Of a stretch of DNA of 51,194 nt, positions 1 to 9,300 are shown in pieces. Source of the stretch: CAZART01 sp964487555 (lineage in GTDB: Bacteria > Bacteroidota > Rhodothermia > Rhodothermales > VXPQ01); contig CAZART010000024.1 of the NCBI GenBank assembly GCA_964487555.1, positions 1 through 51,194 on the forward strand. Reading direction: 5' to 3'. The notes beneath the pieces are model-generated. The model was not told the DNA's origin, ran no database searches, and saw only the letters and a list, made by a program, of their open reading frames with translations. A program made the position numbers and the translations under genes. How positions within the stretch are numbered: position 1 is the first letter of the stretch; each line of letters starts with the position of its first letter.

Positions 1-783
1 GAGAAAGGATTGAGCGTCGTTGTCGGGCTGAATGCGCGGCACGATCTGGCCGTCATGGAAACGGTGAACCGGATTCACGACGGGGCACTTGGTGAGTTCC
101 TCGACGGCAGCATCCACCGGCTCGGCGGCGGGCTCTGGCACCGAGGCGACAACCCCGAATGGTCGCCGATGGAATATCAGATGCGCAACTGGTATTACTT
201 CGACTGGCTGAGCGGCGATCAGATCGTGGAAATGGTCGTTCACCAGATCGACCTGATGAATTGGGTTCTCGGGGCCACGCCGATCAACGCGATCGCGCAA
301 GGGGGGCGGCTGCAGCGAACCGACCCGAAGTACGGCAATATTTACGACCACATGACGGTGGATTACGAGTATCCCGGCGGCGTGCACGTGCATCTGATGT
401 GCCGCCAGTGGGAGAATTCGGACAACAAGAATGAGAATCGTGTGATCGGAACGCTTGGCGAAACCGACTCTCGCCGAATCATCCGGGGCGCCCATCCATG
501 GCGTACGGAAGACCGAGACGACGTTCGGTATAACGCGCTCGTTTACGAGCACATGGAGCTGATCGAAAGCATCAGGAACGGGGACGCCCGCAACGACCTG
601 ATCGATTTCGCCATCGACAGCACGCTGACGGCGATTCTGGGCCGCGAATCGGCGTACACCGGTAAGCGAATTACCTGGGAGGAGATCAGCACGTCCGATC
701 TCGATCTATTCCCTTCAAGCTACCAGTTCGGGCCCGCGCCGCAGCGGCCCGTCGCCATTCCCGGCGCCCCGCGGCCGGTGTGA
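1..783 (+). CDS. Gfo/Idh/MocA family oxidoreductase, 3' part (5' end outside window)
   Basis: The reading frame is open from base 1, so about 260 C-terminal residues are seen and the NAD(P)-binding Rossmann half is missing. The sequence has the C-terminal alpha/beta domain of secreted or Tat-type Gfo/Idh/MocA oxidoreductases: a WYYFDWLSGDQIVEMVVHQ stretch, where the family usually has GDHIVEQHVH, then GNIYDHMTVDYEYPGGV, a CRQ motif and a GTLGE strand. It ends in a Pro-rich tail. These enzymes oxidise sugars or inositols with NAD(P), but the substrate cannot be read here. A GC hairpin (791-810) and a new promoter (822-850) follow its stop, so it probably belongs to a separate transcript from the phosphatase operon downstream. 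Confidence 0.85.
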   Translation, partial: EKGLSVVVGLNARHDLAVMETVNRIHDGALGEFLDGSIHRLGGGLWHRGDNPEWSPMEYQMRNWYYFDWLSGDQIVEMVVHQIDLMNWVLGATPINAIAQGGRLQRTDPKYGNIYDHMTVDYEYPGGVHVHLMCRQWENSDNKNENRVIGTLGETDSRRIIRGAHPWRTEDRDDVRYNALVYEHMELIESIRNGDARNDLIDFAIDSTLTAILGRESAYTGKRITWEEISTSDLDLFPSSYQFGPAPQRPVAIPGAPRPV

Positions 784-790
784 GTCATCG

Positions 791-810
791 CGAGCCCTTG
801 AACCGGCTCG
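791..810 (+). terminator. small GC hairpin after the oxidoreductase gene
   Basis: CGAGCC (791-796) and GGCTCG (805-810) form a perfect 6-bp stem with an 8-nt loop, 8 nt after the stop codon at 781-783. There is no T-run behind it, so factor-independent termination is doubtful. Its place between a stop codon and a new promoter is the main support. Confidence 0.3.
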
Positions 811-821
811 ACCCGCAAAGC

Positions 822-850
822 TTGACACGCTCACAAGATTTTCATATTGT
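822..850 (+). promoter_or_regulatory. promoter of the TonB receptor/phosphatase operon (-35 TTGACA, -10 TATTGT)
   Basis: TTGACA (822-827) is a perfect sigma70-type -35 box. A 17-bp spacer separates it from TATTGT (845-850). The same pair with the same spacer is found before the lacI gene (10550-10578), and similar TTGAC-N17-TA boxes stand at 24251-24279 and, on the minus strand, at 28758-28786. This recurrence supports it as a real promoter type of this organism. The operator starts right behind the -10 box and so should cover the start point. Confidence 0.75.
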
Positions 851-868
851 GTTGCACACGTGTGCAAC
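851..868. promoter_or_regulatory. LacI-family operator, primary site of the receptor operon
   Basis: GTTGCACACGTGTGCAAC is a perfect 18-bp palindrome with a central CG, the usual form of LacI-family operators. It begins directly after the -10 box, so a bound repressor would block RNA polymerase. The inner 14 bp TGCACACGTGTGCA recur exactly at 10581-10594 before the lacI gene of this window, at the same 2-bp distance from an identical -10 box. Binding by the LacI protein encoded at 10659-11705 is inferred from this match. Confidence 0.8.
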
Positions 869-941
869 ATGACCGTATCCGTAGGCAGAGGTGCATCAAA
901 AGTACCCGTGATAGCGGGCGGCTTTTCCCCCGGAATGAGTG

Positions 942-954
942 TGCACGCGTTGCA
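942..954. promoter_or_regulatory. degenerate operator-like site in the receptor leader
   Basis: TGCACGCGTTGCA has the TGCA ends of the operator at 853-866 but is 13 bp instead of 14, and its centre is not symmetric. It lies about 88 bp downstream of the primary site. It may be a weak auxiliary site or chance. Confidence 0.3.
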
Positions 955-1060
955 CTAGGTGATCAGAGCAGACTTTTAGCTGTGCTGGCTTAACCGGTAA
1001 CTCTCTCGAAAAGTCCTCCGCTTCCACTAAAGAGCTTTCGGCTGGTTTTTGGACTGCGAA

Positions 1061-1074
1061 TGCACACGTTTGCA
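1061..1074. promoter_or_regulatory. auxiliary LacI-family operator in the receptor leader
   Basis: TGCACACGTTTGCA differs from the perfect operator TGCACACGTGTGCA by one base (T for G at position 10). Its centre is 208 bp downstream of the primary site, close to 20 helical turns, a spacing that would allow looping between two repressor dimers. A further half-site TTGCA follows at 1076-1080. The site overlaps an upstream ATG at 1060, which argues against translation starting there. Confidence 0.6.
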
Positions 1075-1140
1075 CTTGCAACGAAACATCACGGCAGGCA
1101 ATCTCAAGCCTTCTATCACGAACGACGGAGGCATAGTCTC

Positions 1141-3936
1141 ATGAGCCATTCTCACCCAATCCCGACAGCGATGATTGCGAACGTACGACGCGCCATTTTC
1201 CTGAACCTCCTACTATCTGCCGCGCTGATCCTTCTCGCCTTCACCCCACCTGTCGTCCTCGCGCAGGGTTTTGGTAGTGTTAGCGGGAAGGTCACCGACG
1301 CCACGACCGGCGACCCGCTACCGGGGGCCAATGTGGTCGTCGAGGGCACGTCCATAGGTGTGGCCGCCGATCGGGACGGCCGGTTCATCCTCGCCCGCGT
1401 ACGGGCCGGCGTGCAGACCCTCGAAGCATCGTTCCTTGGTTATGAGGCATCGACCGTCCAGGTGATCGTCGAGGCCCTTACCACCGTGACCCAGAACTTC
1501 GGTCTCAGTACAGCGGAGCTTTCGCCCGGAGAGATAACGGTCCTCGGCGTCCGAGCTCAAGGACAGGCGCAGGCGCTCAGCCGTCAGATGAACGCCTCCT
1601 ACATCTCGAGTGTCGTGGCCTCTGATCAAATGGGGCGCTTCCCCGATCCTTCGGCACCGGAAGCCGTACGACGGCTGCCGGGCGTCTCCGTGCAACGCGA
1701 CATGGGCGAAGCCCGCTACATTCAGATTCGAGGAGGCTCGCCTCAGTTCACGCAGGTCACCTTCAACGGCGAAGCCGTGCCCCCACCTGAAGGAGACGAT
1801 CGGCAGGTGGCGCTCGACGGCGTCCCCGTGGACATTCTGCAGTCCATCGAGGTGGCCAAGGCCATCACACCCGCAATGGATGCGGAAGCGATCGGCGGAG
1901 CCGTACATCTCCAGACGAAGCGCGCCCCGGACCGCCGCGTCGTCAGTGTCGACGTGTCCGGAGGATACGGGACGATACGAGAAAAGCCTGCCTACAGCGG
2001 CGCCGTCGTCTTCGGAGACCGCTTTGCGGACGGCAAGCTGGGGTTTCTCGCCTCGGGAAGCTTTACGCGGCGAGATTTCGGAGCCGACTCCTTCGAGCCC
2101 GATTTCGATTTGGGTGATCTCGGTCCGTCCGACGACATCATGGACGAACTAGAGGTTCGGTTCTACAGCCTCTGGCGTTCCCGCGCCGGGGCAACCGTCG
2201 CCCTGGACTACCGCCTCGATCCTAATTCGACCCTCTACATCACCGGCATCTATTCCGAGATGGTCGATTTCGAACAACGCCGGAAAATGGTCCACGACAT
2301 CGGAGAAGGTGAGTTCCAGTCAGACGGCAGCTTCGTCGACGGCGCATTCGGATACAACCACAAGAGTCGCCGGGAGGACCAGCAGTCGATTAATATCACG
2401 GCCGGAGGTGAGCACCTCTTAAATACCGGCATTGAAATCGACTATCACGGGACCTTTACGCGCTCTTTCCAGGATACGCCGAAGGATTCCGAGGCTTTTT
2501 TCGTACAGGAGGGCGTCGATTTCCGTCCGGACTTCAGCGATAAGGAAAACATCCAGCCCAATCCGTCGAGATCCGTCGGATCGGGGACCTACGTCTTCGA
2601 TGAACTCGAGCCCGGGATCAGCATCGCGGAGAACACCGACTGGGTTGGGGCTCTCAACATCACGGTCCCGTACGATCTGGGCGGCCAGGCATCCGGCGAA
2701 TTCGTGGTAGGTGGGAAGCTGCGGCAGCGAAACGCAATCCAGGACGTGGAAGAGACCGCGTGGGAGCTCGCTGACGGTGCGGGCGACATTGTCCTCGGCA
2801 GCGACGTCGGCACGCTGGAATTCAGCAACGACGGGTACAACGCCGGAGATTACCCCTATCCGAGCCCCATCACGGATCAGGACGAGATTGACACCTTTCT
2901 GGACACGTTCCGCTCCAGACTCGAAGGCGGAAGACTCGTCGAATCCGACGGGGAGGATTATGACCTGGACGAGAGGGTCCTCGCGTTTTACGCCATGACG
3001 GAACTCGACGTCACGCCCCGCCTCATGATTCTGCCCGGTGTTCGGTACGAGTTCACAGATCTGGACTTGCTCGGGTACGAGTGGGATTCGGATACGGACA
3101 CCGTCACGCCGGCCGAGTCGGAGAACAGTTACGGCCACCTATTCCCGATGGTCCACGCGCGCTATATCGTCGCGCCGAGAACGAACCTCCGGGCCGCCTT
3201 TACGAGAACGCTGGCGCGACCCAATTTCTTCGAACTCGTGCCGTACCGGTTCCGTGACGACGAAGATCTCGAGATCGGCAACCCGGAGCTCGAGCCGACC
3301 ACCGCCTGGAATTACGACCTTATGTTTGAGCACTATGACCGGCACATAGGCATCATATCGGGCGGGGCCTTTTTCAAACAGATCATCGACCCGATCTTCG
3401 AGTTCACCGAGGACAACGAGCTGGGAGGGGACACGGAGCAGAAGCGGAACGGCGAGTCGGCTACCATCGTCGGCATCGAAACCGCACTGCACCGGCACCT
3501 TTCGTTCCTTCCGGCGCCTCTCGACGGACTTTCAATATTCGCTAATTACACCTTTACGGATTCGGAGGCCACATTGCCGGGCGGCCTGACGGCCCCACTT
3601 CCGGGGCAGCCCGACCACGTCTTCAATGCGGCATTGAGCTACGAGAGGCGCGGTTTTTCCGGGCAGATCAGCGCCAACTATCACAGCGATCACGTGGACG
3701 ATTTCGGGGGCGATTCGGACGCTGCCTCCGCACGCGAGGAGGACGAGTTCATCGGAGCGCACCTTCAGATCGATCTATCGGCCAGCTATATGGTGACGCC
3801 CTACATCCAGGTGTTCGGTGACGTCGTCAACCTGACGAACGAGCGCTTCGAGCTGTATATGGGCCGCAAGGATCGCCCGCGCCAGTATGAGTGGTACGAG
3901 CGCTGGGGCCGGATCGGCGTGCGGTACAGCCTCTAA
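1141..3936 (+). CDS. TonB-dependent outer-membrane receptor
   Basis: This 931-residue outer-membrane transporter would take up a ligand using TonB energy. Residues 1-42 form a signal peptide ending in VVLAQ. Residues 46-125 are a carboxypeptidase-regulatory-like domain (GKVTDATTGDPLPGANVVVEG). Residues about 145-262 are the plug, with IQIRGG, VTFNGEAVPPP, SIEVAKAITP and AIGGAVHLQTK, the pattern of the TonB-Xanth-Caul type. The rest is the beta-barrel, ending in GRIGVRYSL. The start at 1141 has GGAGG at 1127-1131; an in-frame ATG at 1060 lies inside an operator and lacks such a site. It is the first gene of an operon with three phosphoesterase-type genes, and its stop overlaps the next ATG (TAATG). 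A phytate or inositol-phosphate ligand is inferred from context only. Confidence 0.93.
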   Translation: MSHSHPIPTAMIANVRRAIFLNLLLSAALILLAFTPPVVLAQGFGSVSGKVTDATTGDPLPGANVVVEGTSIGVAADRDGRFILARVRAGVQTLEASFLGYEASTVQVIVEALTTVTQNFGLSTAELSPGEITVLGVRAQGQAQALSRQMNASYISSVVASDQMGRFPDPSAPEAVRRLPGVSVQRDMGEARYIQIRGGSPQFTQVTFNGEAVPPPEGDDRQVALDGVPVDILQSIEVAKAITPAMDAEAIGGAVHLQTKRAPDRRVVSVDVSGGYGTIREKPAYSGAVVFGDRFADGKLGFLASGSFTRRDFGADSFEPDFDLGDLGPSDDIMDELEVRFYSLWRSRAGATVALDYRLDPNSTLYITGIYSEMVDFEQRRKMVHDIGEGEFQSDGSFVDGAFGYNHKSRREDQQSINITAGGEHLLNTGIEIDYHGTFTRSFQDTPKDSEAFFVQEGVDFRPDFSDKENIQPNPSRSVGSGTYVFDELEPGISIAENTDWVGALNITVPYDLGGQASGEFVVGGKLRQRNAIQDVEETAWELADGAGDIVLGSDVGTLEFSNDGYNAGDYPYPSPITDQDEIDTFLDTFRSRLEGGRLVESDGEDYDLDERVLAFYAMTELDVTPRLMILPGVRYEFTDLDLLGYEWDSDTDTVTPAESENSYGHLFPMVHARYIVAPRTNLRAAFTRTLARPNFFELVPYRFRDDEDLEIGNPELEPTTAWNYDLMFEHYDRHIGIISGGAFFKQIIDPIFEFTEDNELGGDTEQKRNGESATIVGIETALHRHLSFLPAPLDGLSIFANYTFTDSEATLPGGLTAPLPGQPDHVFNAALSYERRGFSGQISANYHSDHVDDFGGDSDAASAREEDEFIGAHLQIDLSASYMVTPYIQVFGDVVNLTNERFELYMGRKDRPRQYEWYERWGRIGVRYSL

Positions 3937-5375
3937 TGCGGATGTTTTCAAGATACATTTCCACTGCGCTGGCTGCCGCGCTCATCCTTGCGGCGGGCGC
4001 CGGCAGCGCCGGTGCACAACCGACGGACGACGGGCCTCACTGGCTCGCCGGTGACCATCACATCCATAGCCGGTTCAGCGTCGACCTCGACGAATCTACC
4101 GAGCCGCCTACCCCGATTATCGGGGGCGAGCCGTATCCGACCCCGATGAACGCGGTCATGGCGAGACATTTCGGCCTCGACTGGATGGTGACGACCGATC
4201 ACGGCGATCCCAATCATTCAAAAATCAATCTGGAACACGCCTATCCGGAGCTGCTCCAGTCCAGGGATGTCGTACCCGACATCATTCAGTTCTACGGAAT
4301 GGAATTGGACACGCCGGGCGCCGATCACAGCAGCCTGATCATCCCGCATTCGGACCACGAGCATACCATGCTCTACGACCTGGAGTCCCGCTACGCCAAG
4401 CACGACGCGTGGCCGCGCGACGAGTCTCGGTATACGGAGGAGCGGATGCTCGAAGCGCTGCAGTACATGAAGGGCTTGACCCTGTTGCCTGTGGTTATCG
4501 CCAATCACCCGTCGCGGTCCGCGACCGGTCTCGGCGTTTACGGACAGGATCAACCGGCCGAGCTGCGCAACTGGAACGATACCGCTCCGCGCGTCGCCGT
4601 CGGGATGGAGGGCTCTCCGGGCCACCAGGCGAAGGCGGTTAATCGGGACGGCTCGATCGATCCGGAAGGCTGGCGCGGGAGCTACGACGACTACCCCACG
4701 ATGGGAGGGTTCGATCAGATGACGGCGCGGCTCGGCGGCTTCTGGGACTCGATGCTGGGCGAAGGACGGCGATGGTGGGTGACGGCCTCCTCCGATTCGC
4801 ACGTCAACTGGCGTGAGGGCGGTGGCGACTTCTGGCCGGGCGAATTCAATAAGACGTACGTCTATTCCGAGAAGAACTACGATGCGATCCTCGATGCGCT
4901 ACGAAACGGGCGCGTTTTCGTTACGGCGGGCGACCTCATCTCGGAGCTCTACGTGACGGCCGAAGCCGGCGGCGAGGAGGCATCCATCGGCGGATCGCTT
5001 CAACCCTCCGGAAGTGCCGACGTAAAGGTGACGATCCGAGTTCGCGACCCGTCAGGCACCAATCACCACGGCGAGAATCCATCTGTAGCACGCGTCGATC
5101 TGATAGCCGGCGAGATCACGGGACGGCTGGAGGACCCGACACAAGACACCAATCCGACGACGCGGGTCGTGAAGCGATTCACCGAGCGCGACTGGACGAA
5201 GAAGGGGGAATTCCTCACGATGACCTACACGCTGGAGGACGTCCACCACAGCAGCTACCTCCGCGTGCGCGGCACGAATACCGACGCCCTCGAACCGGAG
5301 ATCGATCCGCAGGGAGAAGATCCGTGGAGCGATCTGTGGTTCTACGCGAACCCCATCTTCATCGAGCTCCAGTGA
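3936..5375 (+). CDS. secreted PHP-domain metallohydrolase (phosphoesterase-like)
   Basis: This protein of 479 residues has a signal peptide (residues 1-27, ...GSAGA). The PHP-type metal-binding motifs are in order: GDHHIHS (39-45), TTDHGDPNHS (about 86-95), YGMELDTP, IIPHSDHEH, IANHPSR and ASSDSHVNW. Histidines and aspartates at all expected places suggest an intact polynuclear metal centre. PHP proteins hydrolyse phosphoesters; the substrate here is unknown. The ATG overlaps the receptor stop by one base, so the two are translationally coupled. An in-frame second ATG at 3942 would give a slightly shorter signal peptide. In this setting it could remove phosphates that the phytase-like enzyme leaves. 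That role is an inference. Confidence 0.88.
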   Translation: MRMFSRYISTALAAALILAAGAGSAGAQPTDDGPHWLAGDHHIHSRFSVDLDESTEPPTPIIGGEPYPTPMNAVMARHFGLDWMVTTDHGDPNHSKINLEHAYPELLQSRDVVPDIIQFYGMELDTPGADHSSLIIPHSDHEHTMLYDLESRYAKHDAWPRDESRYTEERMLEALQYMKGLTLLPVVIANHPSRSATGLGVYGQDQPAELRNWNDTAPRVAVGMEGSPGHQAKAVNRDGSIDPEGWRGSYDDYPTMGGFDQMTARLGGFWDSMLGEGRRWWVTASSDSHVNWREGGGDFWPGEFNKTYVYSEKNYDAILDALRNGRVFVTAGDLISELYVTAEAGGEEASIGGSLQPSGSADVKVTIRVRDPSGTNHHGENPSVARVDLIAGEITGRLEDPTQDTNPTTRVVKRFTERDWTKKGEFLTMTYTLEDVHHSSYLRVRGTNTDALEPEIDPQGEDPWSDLWFYANPIFIELQ

Positions 5376-5420
5376 CGTGAAGTCCCCTGCACGTTGCGTT
5401 TGTCATCTCTGTCAAGACCT

Positions 5421-7253
5421 ATGATTTCCGTCATACGTTCGACGTCTATCGTTCTCCTGGTCATCCTCTTGGCGGTCCCTGGATCCCGCGCGCAATCAGC
5501 CGGGGCGGAGGACTATCCGCACAACCACGGCGCTCCCGGCGAGCTGCCGACCCCTTATCCCGATCGCATTGCCCTGACGTGGTCGGACAATCCCGCCACC
5601 ACGCTGAGCGTGACGTGGCGTACGGATCCGAGCGTGGCGACAGCGGTTGCGCAGGTGGCGATCGCCCTCGCCGCGCCGTCGTTCTACACCCGTGCCGAAA
5701 CCGTGCCGGCCACTACCGAGCTGGTGGATCTGACGGAGATCGAACACGAGTACGTGAAGGCGCATTATCACTCGGCGACATTCGCGGGGCTTCATCCCGA
5801 TACCCTCTATGCCTATCGAGTCGGCGACGGCACCCGCTGGAGCGAGTGGTTTCATGCCCGCACGGCAAGCGACCAGGACGAGCCGATGTCGTTTCTCTAC
5901 TTTGGCGATGCGCAGAACAGCATCCGGTCTCACTGGTCGCGGGCCATCCGTGCGGCCTACGCCGAAGCGCCCGACGCGCTCTTCGCCGTTCACGCCGGCG
6001 ATCTCATCGGCGACGCGCACAGCAACCTCCAGTGGGGGCAGTGGCACCAGGCCGGCAGTTTCATCCAAAGCATGCTTCCGAACGTGCCCGTTCCCGGCAA
6101 TCACGAGTACGACGCTTTCACGGAAGCCGAGGATGATCTCGACATCGAGCACCTCTCGGCGCACTGGCGTCCGGGATTCACCCTGCCGACCAACGGACCG
6201 GCGGGATTCAAGGAATCGGCGTACTACCTGGACATACAGGGCGTCCGCTTCATCGGACTCAACTCCGAGCCGGCCACGGAGGACGACCACGCTCTCGCCA
6301 TGCAGACAGCCTGGCTCGATTCGCTACTGACGCACAATCCGAACCGGTGGACGATCCCTGTTTTCCATCATCCCATTTTCTCTTCGGGTGAGGGCCGCGA
6401 TAACCCGCGTCTGCGAGCAGCCTGGAAGCCGCTGTTCGACGAGCACCGCGTGGATATCGTTCTGCAGGGGCACGATCACACGTATGCCCGCGGCCGAACC
6501 TTCAACGTGGCGGAGGGTGTCAACGTCCGCTCGCCCGTCGGAGGCACCATGTACGTCAACTCGGTGAGCGGCGGCAAGATGTACTCGATCAGCCCCGGGC
6601 GGTGGGAAAACTACTACGGCTCCGTGGAAATGGAGCGGGGCGCCGAGAACACCCAGCTTTTCCAGGTGATTCACATCGACGGCGATACACTTCGTTTCCA
6701 TGCCTATACGGTGACGGGAGAGCTTTACGACGCATTCGATCTCGTTAAGCGGGCCGGCGACGCACCCAACGAATTCATCGCCCGCCTGCCCGAGGCCGCG
6801 CCGGAAAGAACCCACGACAACACGGTCCCCTACGCACGAATGGGCGAGGGGGACGACGATAACGAGCTGGAGGGTACGATCGAACGCGCGGGCAGCGGCT
6901 TCGTCGAAGTCGGTGGAAGGCGCTATATAGTTTCAGATAAAACGCTGTTCGAAGACGGCGACGCGACGTCGCTCCGGAAGGGCATCATTATCGAAATCGT
7001 CTTCGAACGGAGCGGAGATGGTCGATTGATGGCGAAGGAGATCGAGTTCGACGTCACCGACCGTGACGTGCACAGCATTTCAGGCGCCGTAACGGGCATC
7101 GAAGAGATCGGCGGAAGAACGTTCATCGTCGTCGGTGGCACGAGGCACGAGATTATCGGCAGTACGGAGTTTCTCGGTGCGGACGGTGTGGGTGATCTCA
7201 TTGCAGAACCGCGCGCGGCGGCGGTCGACTACCGCTTGAATGCGGCTGGCGAC
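5421..7253 (+). CDS. purple-acid-phosphatase-like metallophosphoesterase with C-terminal DUF5666-like repeats (cut by assembly gap)
   Basis: At least 611 residues are seen before the N-run. Residues 1-24 are a signal peptide. Residues about 45-150 are the fibronectin-III-like N domain of purple acid phosphatases. The catalytic domain follows with GDAQ (162-165), AGDLIGD (192-198), GNHEYD (226-231), FHHPIF (about 316-321) and GHDHTYARG (351-359), a full set of dimetal phosphoesterase motifs. The tyrosine that gives classical enzymes their purple colour (GDLxY) is replaced by GDLIG. Two beta-rich repeats from about residue 478 (GTIERAGSGFVEVGGRRY; GAVTGIEEIGGRTFIVVGG) resemble DUF5666. The 3' end lies in the gap. 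The ATG at 5421 is preferred to a TTG at 5394 because it starts the signal peptide. It likely dephosphorylates organic phosphates outside the cytoplasm. Confidence 0.88.
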
Positions 7254-7353
7254 NNNNNNNNNNNNNNNNNNNNNNNNNNNNNNNNNNNNNNNNNNNNNNN
7301 NNNNNNNNNNNNNNNNNNNNNNNNNNNNNNNNNNNNNNNNNNNNNNNNNNNNN
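7254..7353. other. assembly gap (100 N)
   Basis: Exactly 100 N, the usual placeholder for a gap of unknown size. It removes the 3' end of the phosphatase gene. The frame that stays open across the N-run and continues into 7354-7529 runs into the next gene and has no coding look. The true stop may be the TGA at 7390-7392 in another frame, but this cannot be settled. Confidence 0.98.
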
Positions 7354-7452
7354 CGACCACCCGTGACGGCGCCCGGGACCGGTGGCCCATGAAGGCGCTG
7401 TCTTGCGGGTATCTCGCAAATAGAACGGATTCAATTACTACTCCTACCTTCG

Positions 7453-9201
7453 ATGAAACGACTCACTTCACGACTCCTGGTCTTTGTGTTCGGCGCGTCA
7501 TTCATCCTTCCAGGATGCAGCACCTCTAACCAGATCACGAGCGGGGATGCCGCGGTCTCCGCCGACCGGCAGACCGCCTTCCGGGTCCGCTCCGACGTCT
7601 CTGCAGGGCTGAATGCGGACCGGGGATGGGCCGGTGCCCTCAACGAGAACGTGACGGTAAATACGGACGAGCCGTTCCGCCTCCGATTCGAAGTGGAAAG
7701 CTCGGCGGGCGCGACCGACCAACGGAGATTCCGCCTGCAGTACCGTCGCAATAATGGCGCATGGATGAACGTGGCATCGGCCGATTTCCCCTATCCAGAC
7801 GAAGAAACGCCACGAATCAGCGTGATATCGACCGACGCCTACGAGCACGGCGAGGTGACGACCGATCTGCTGACGGGATCGAACGCCGCGTACAACGCCG
7901 GAGCCGGTATAAGCCTTGAGAACATCGGACCGAGCTGGTCAGGATCAAACGCCCACAGCGAATGGGAATGGCCGCTCGTGATCCGACGCTTTGCGGACGG
8001 CGCCGTCACCAATGACACCGGCGACACCTTCGAACTCAGGATGGCGGACGCCGGCGGCTGCCCGATCGCATCCGGCAACGATCCACGGCTCACCGTCTCC
8101 GTGCCACGCGGCCATCTCGGAGGCACCTTCGTCGAAACCCCTGGCCGCATCGGGCCCTGGGAGGCGTCCAACGGCGACCTCTATTTTATCATGGAGCCGG
8201 CGGAAACGGGCAACATGCTGATGGTGGTCAAGTCGAGTGATAGGGGCGCAACCTGGCAGGAGGTCGACGGCTCGAACCGGCCGGAGGCGGATGATCTCGA
8301 GGGATTCGCAACGGATCTCTTCGAAGACACAATCCACATGCTTCATCAAACTTCCGACGAGGTGTGGCACCACTCCTTCCGAACATCGGACCATCCGACC
8401 AATCCCGACAGCTGGGACGTTCGCGACGAACTCGTCAGCGAGCCCGCAGAGCCGCCAGTGCAGGTCGCGACGCTGGCGGTTCGTTCCGACGGCAGCATGG
8501 TGGGGGTGTACGGCGGCCCCGAGAAAATCCACCTTAAGATTCGCTCCGCTGAAGGGACGTGGGGCGACGAAACGGTGGTCGACGCGGACGATCCGCCGAA
8601 CCTGTCGGGACCGCAGGCCGTGCTCGGTGAAAACGACGTTGTCCACCTCGCCTACACCGGCAGCGACGGAACCGCCTGGTACCGCAGAATTCAGCCGTAC
8701 GGCAGCCTGACACCTCGTGAACAGCTCTCGGACGGAATCGGGACGTCCGAAGCCGATGTGGGATCCGTCCTGCCGCTGGTCTTCATTCCCGAGACGAATA
8801 CGCTGGTGGTCATTTACAGGCTGGCAACGGGAAGGCTGTGGGAGCGGAGGATCATCGACCACGGCCCTCCTACCGCTCCTGCCCGGGTAAGTGACCGGTC
8901 CGTCGTCCAGAATGCCGTGGATTCCGACCAGACCGGTGCTGATGCCGTCGCGGACGGCACAACGGTCCACGTGCTCTTCATCGAGGATGGCTCAAACAGC
9001 ATCTTTCACACCCGCAGCGATGACGGCGGCGAATGGCAACCATCGACGCTGCAGGTAGACGGGATCCGCGCTCAGTGGGTTCGGGGAACGGTACTGACGC
9101 ATGGCAGCACGGGCCGCGCCTACGGCTACATTTATGATGCGGGTTCCGACGGCGGCTCGGGGTTTAACCGGTTCGCTCAGGTGACGCTTGGCGGCCGCTG
9201 A
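7453..9201 (+). CDS. lipoprotein with BNR/Asp-box repeats (sialidase-like fold)
   Basis: The protein has 582 residues. A lipoprotein signal ends in LPGC (Cys22). Residues about 35-210 look like a beta-sandwich region rich in FRLRFEV and RFRLQYRR strands. Two Asp-box motifs stand in the second half, SSDRGATW and RSDDGGEW, together with repeated WHHSFRTSD- and LAYTGSDG-like blades, so a beta-propeller like that of sialidases and exo-acting BNR proteins is likely. No catalytic Arg triad of a sialidase could be assigned, so sialidase activity is not claimed. It lies between a phosphatase and a phytase-like gene and may bind or present the substrate at the cell surface. I do not recognise a specific function. 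Confidence 0.75.
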   Translation: MKRLTSRLLVFVFGASFILPGCSTSNQITSGDAAVSADRQTAFRVRSDVSAGLNADRGWAGALNENVTVNTDEPFRLRFEVESSAGATDQRRFRLQYRRNNGAWMNVASADFPYPDEETPRISVISTDAYEHGEVTTDLLTGSNAAYNAGAGISLENIGPSWSGSNAHSEWEWPLVIRRFADGAVTNDTGDTFELRMADAGGCPIASGNDPRLTVSVPRGHLGGTFVETPGRIGPWEASNGDLYFIMEPAETGNMLMVVKSSDRGATWQEVDGSNRPEADDLEGFATDLFEDTIHMLHQTSDEVWHHSFRTSDHPTNPDSWDVRDELVSEPAEPPVQVATLAVRSDGSMVGVYGGPEKIHLKIRSAEGTWGDETVVDADDPPNLSGPQAVLGENDVVHLAYTGSDGTAWYRRIQPYGSLTPREQLSDGIGTSEADVGSVLPLVFIPETNTLVVIYRLATGRLWERRIIDHGPPTAPARVSDRSVVQNAVDSDQTGADAVADGTTVHVLFIEDGSNSIFHTRSDDGGEWQPSTLQVDGIRAQWVRGTVLTHGSTGRAYGYIYDAGSDGGSGFNRFAQVTLGGR

Positions 9202-9300
9202 CGGGGTATTGCCAATCGCAGTGGCGCTGCGTGACGGCAGGCACGTTCCAACTCATTCTACAGATCGGCGAATAAGGAGGCCTCAAACCGCTTTTGCGCC

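Noticed and set aside
1060..1140. Upstream ATG that would lengthen the TonB receptor by 27 residues
   Set aside because: It lies inside an operator-like palindrome, adds a basic stretch before a normal signal peptide, and the ATG at 1141 has a good GGAGG.
7354..7529. Continuation of the phosphatase frame after the gap
   Set aside because: The frame is arbitrary across 100 N, runs into the next gene's lipoprotein signal and has no coding features.
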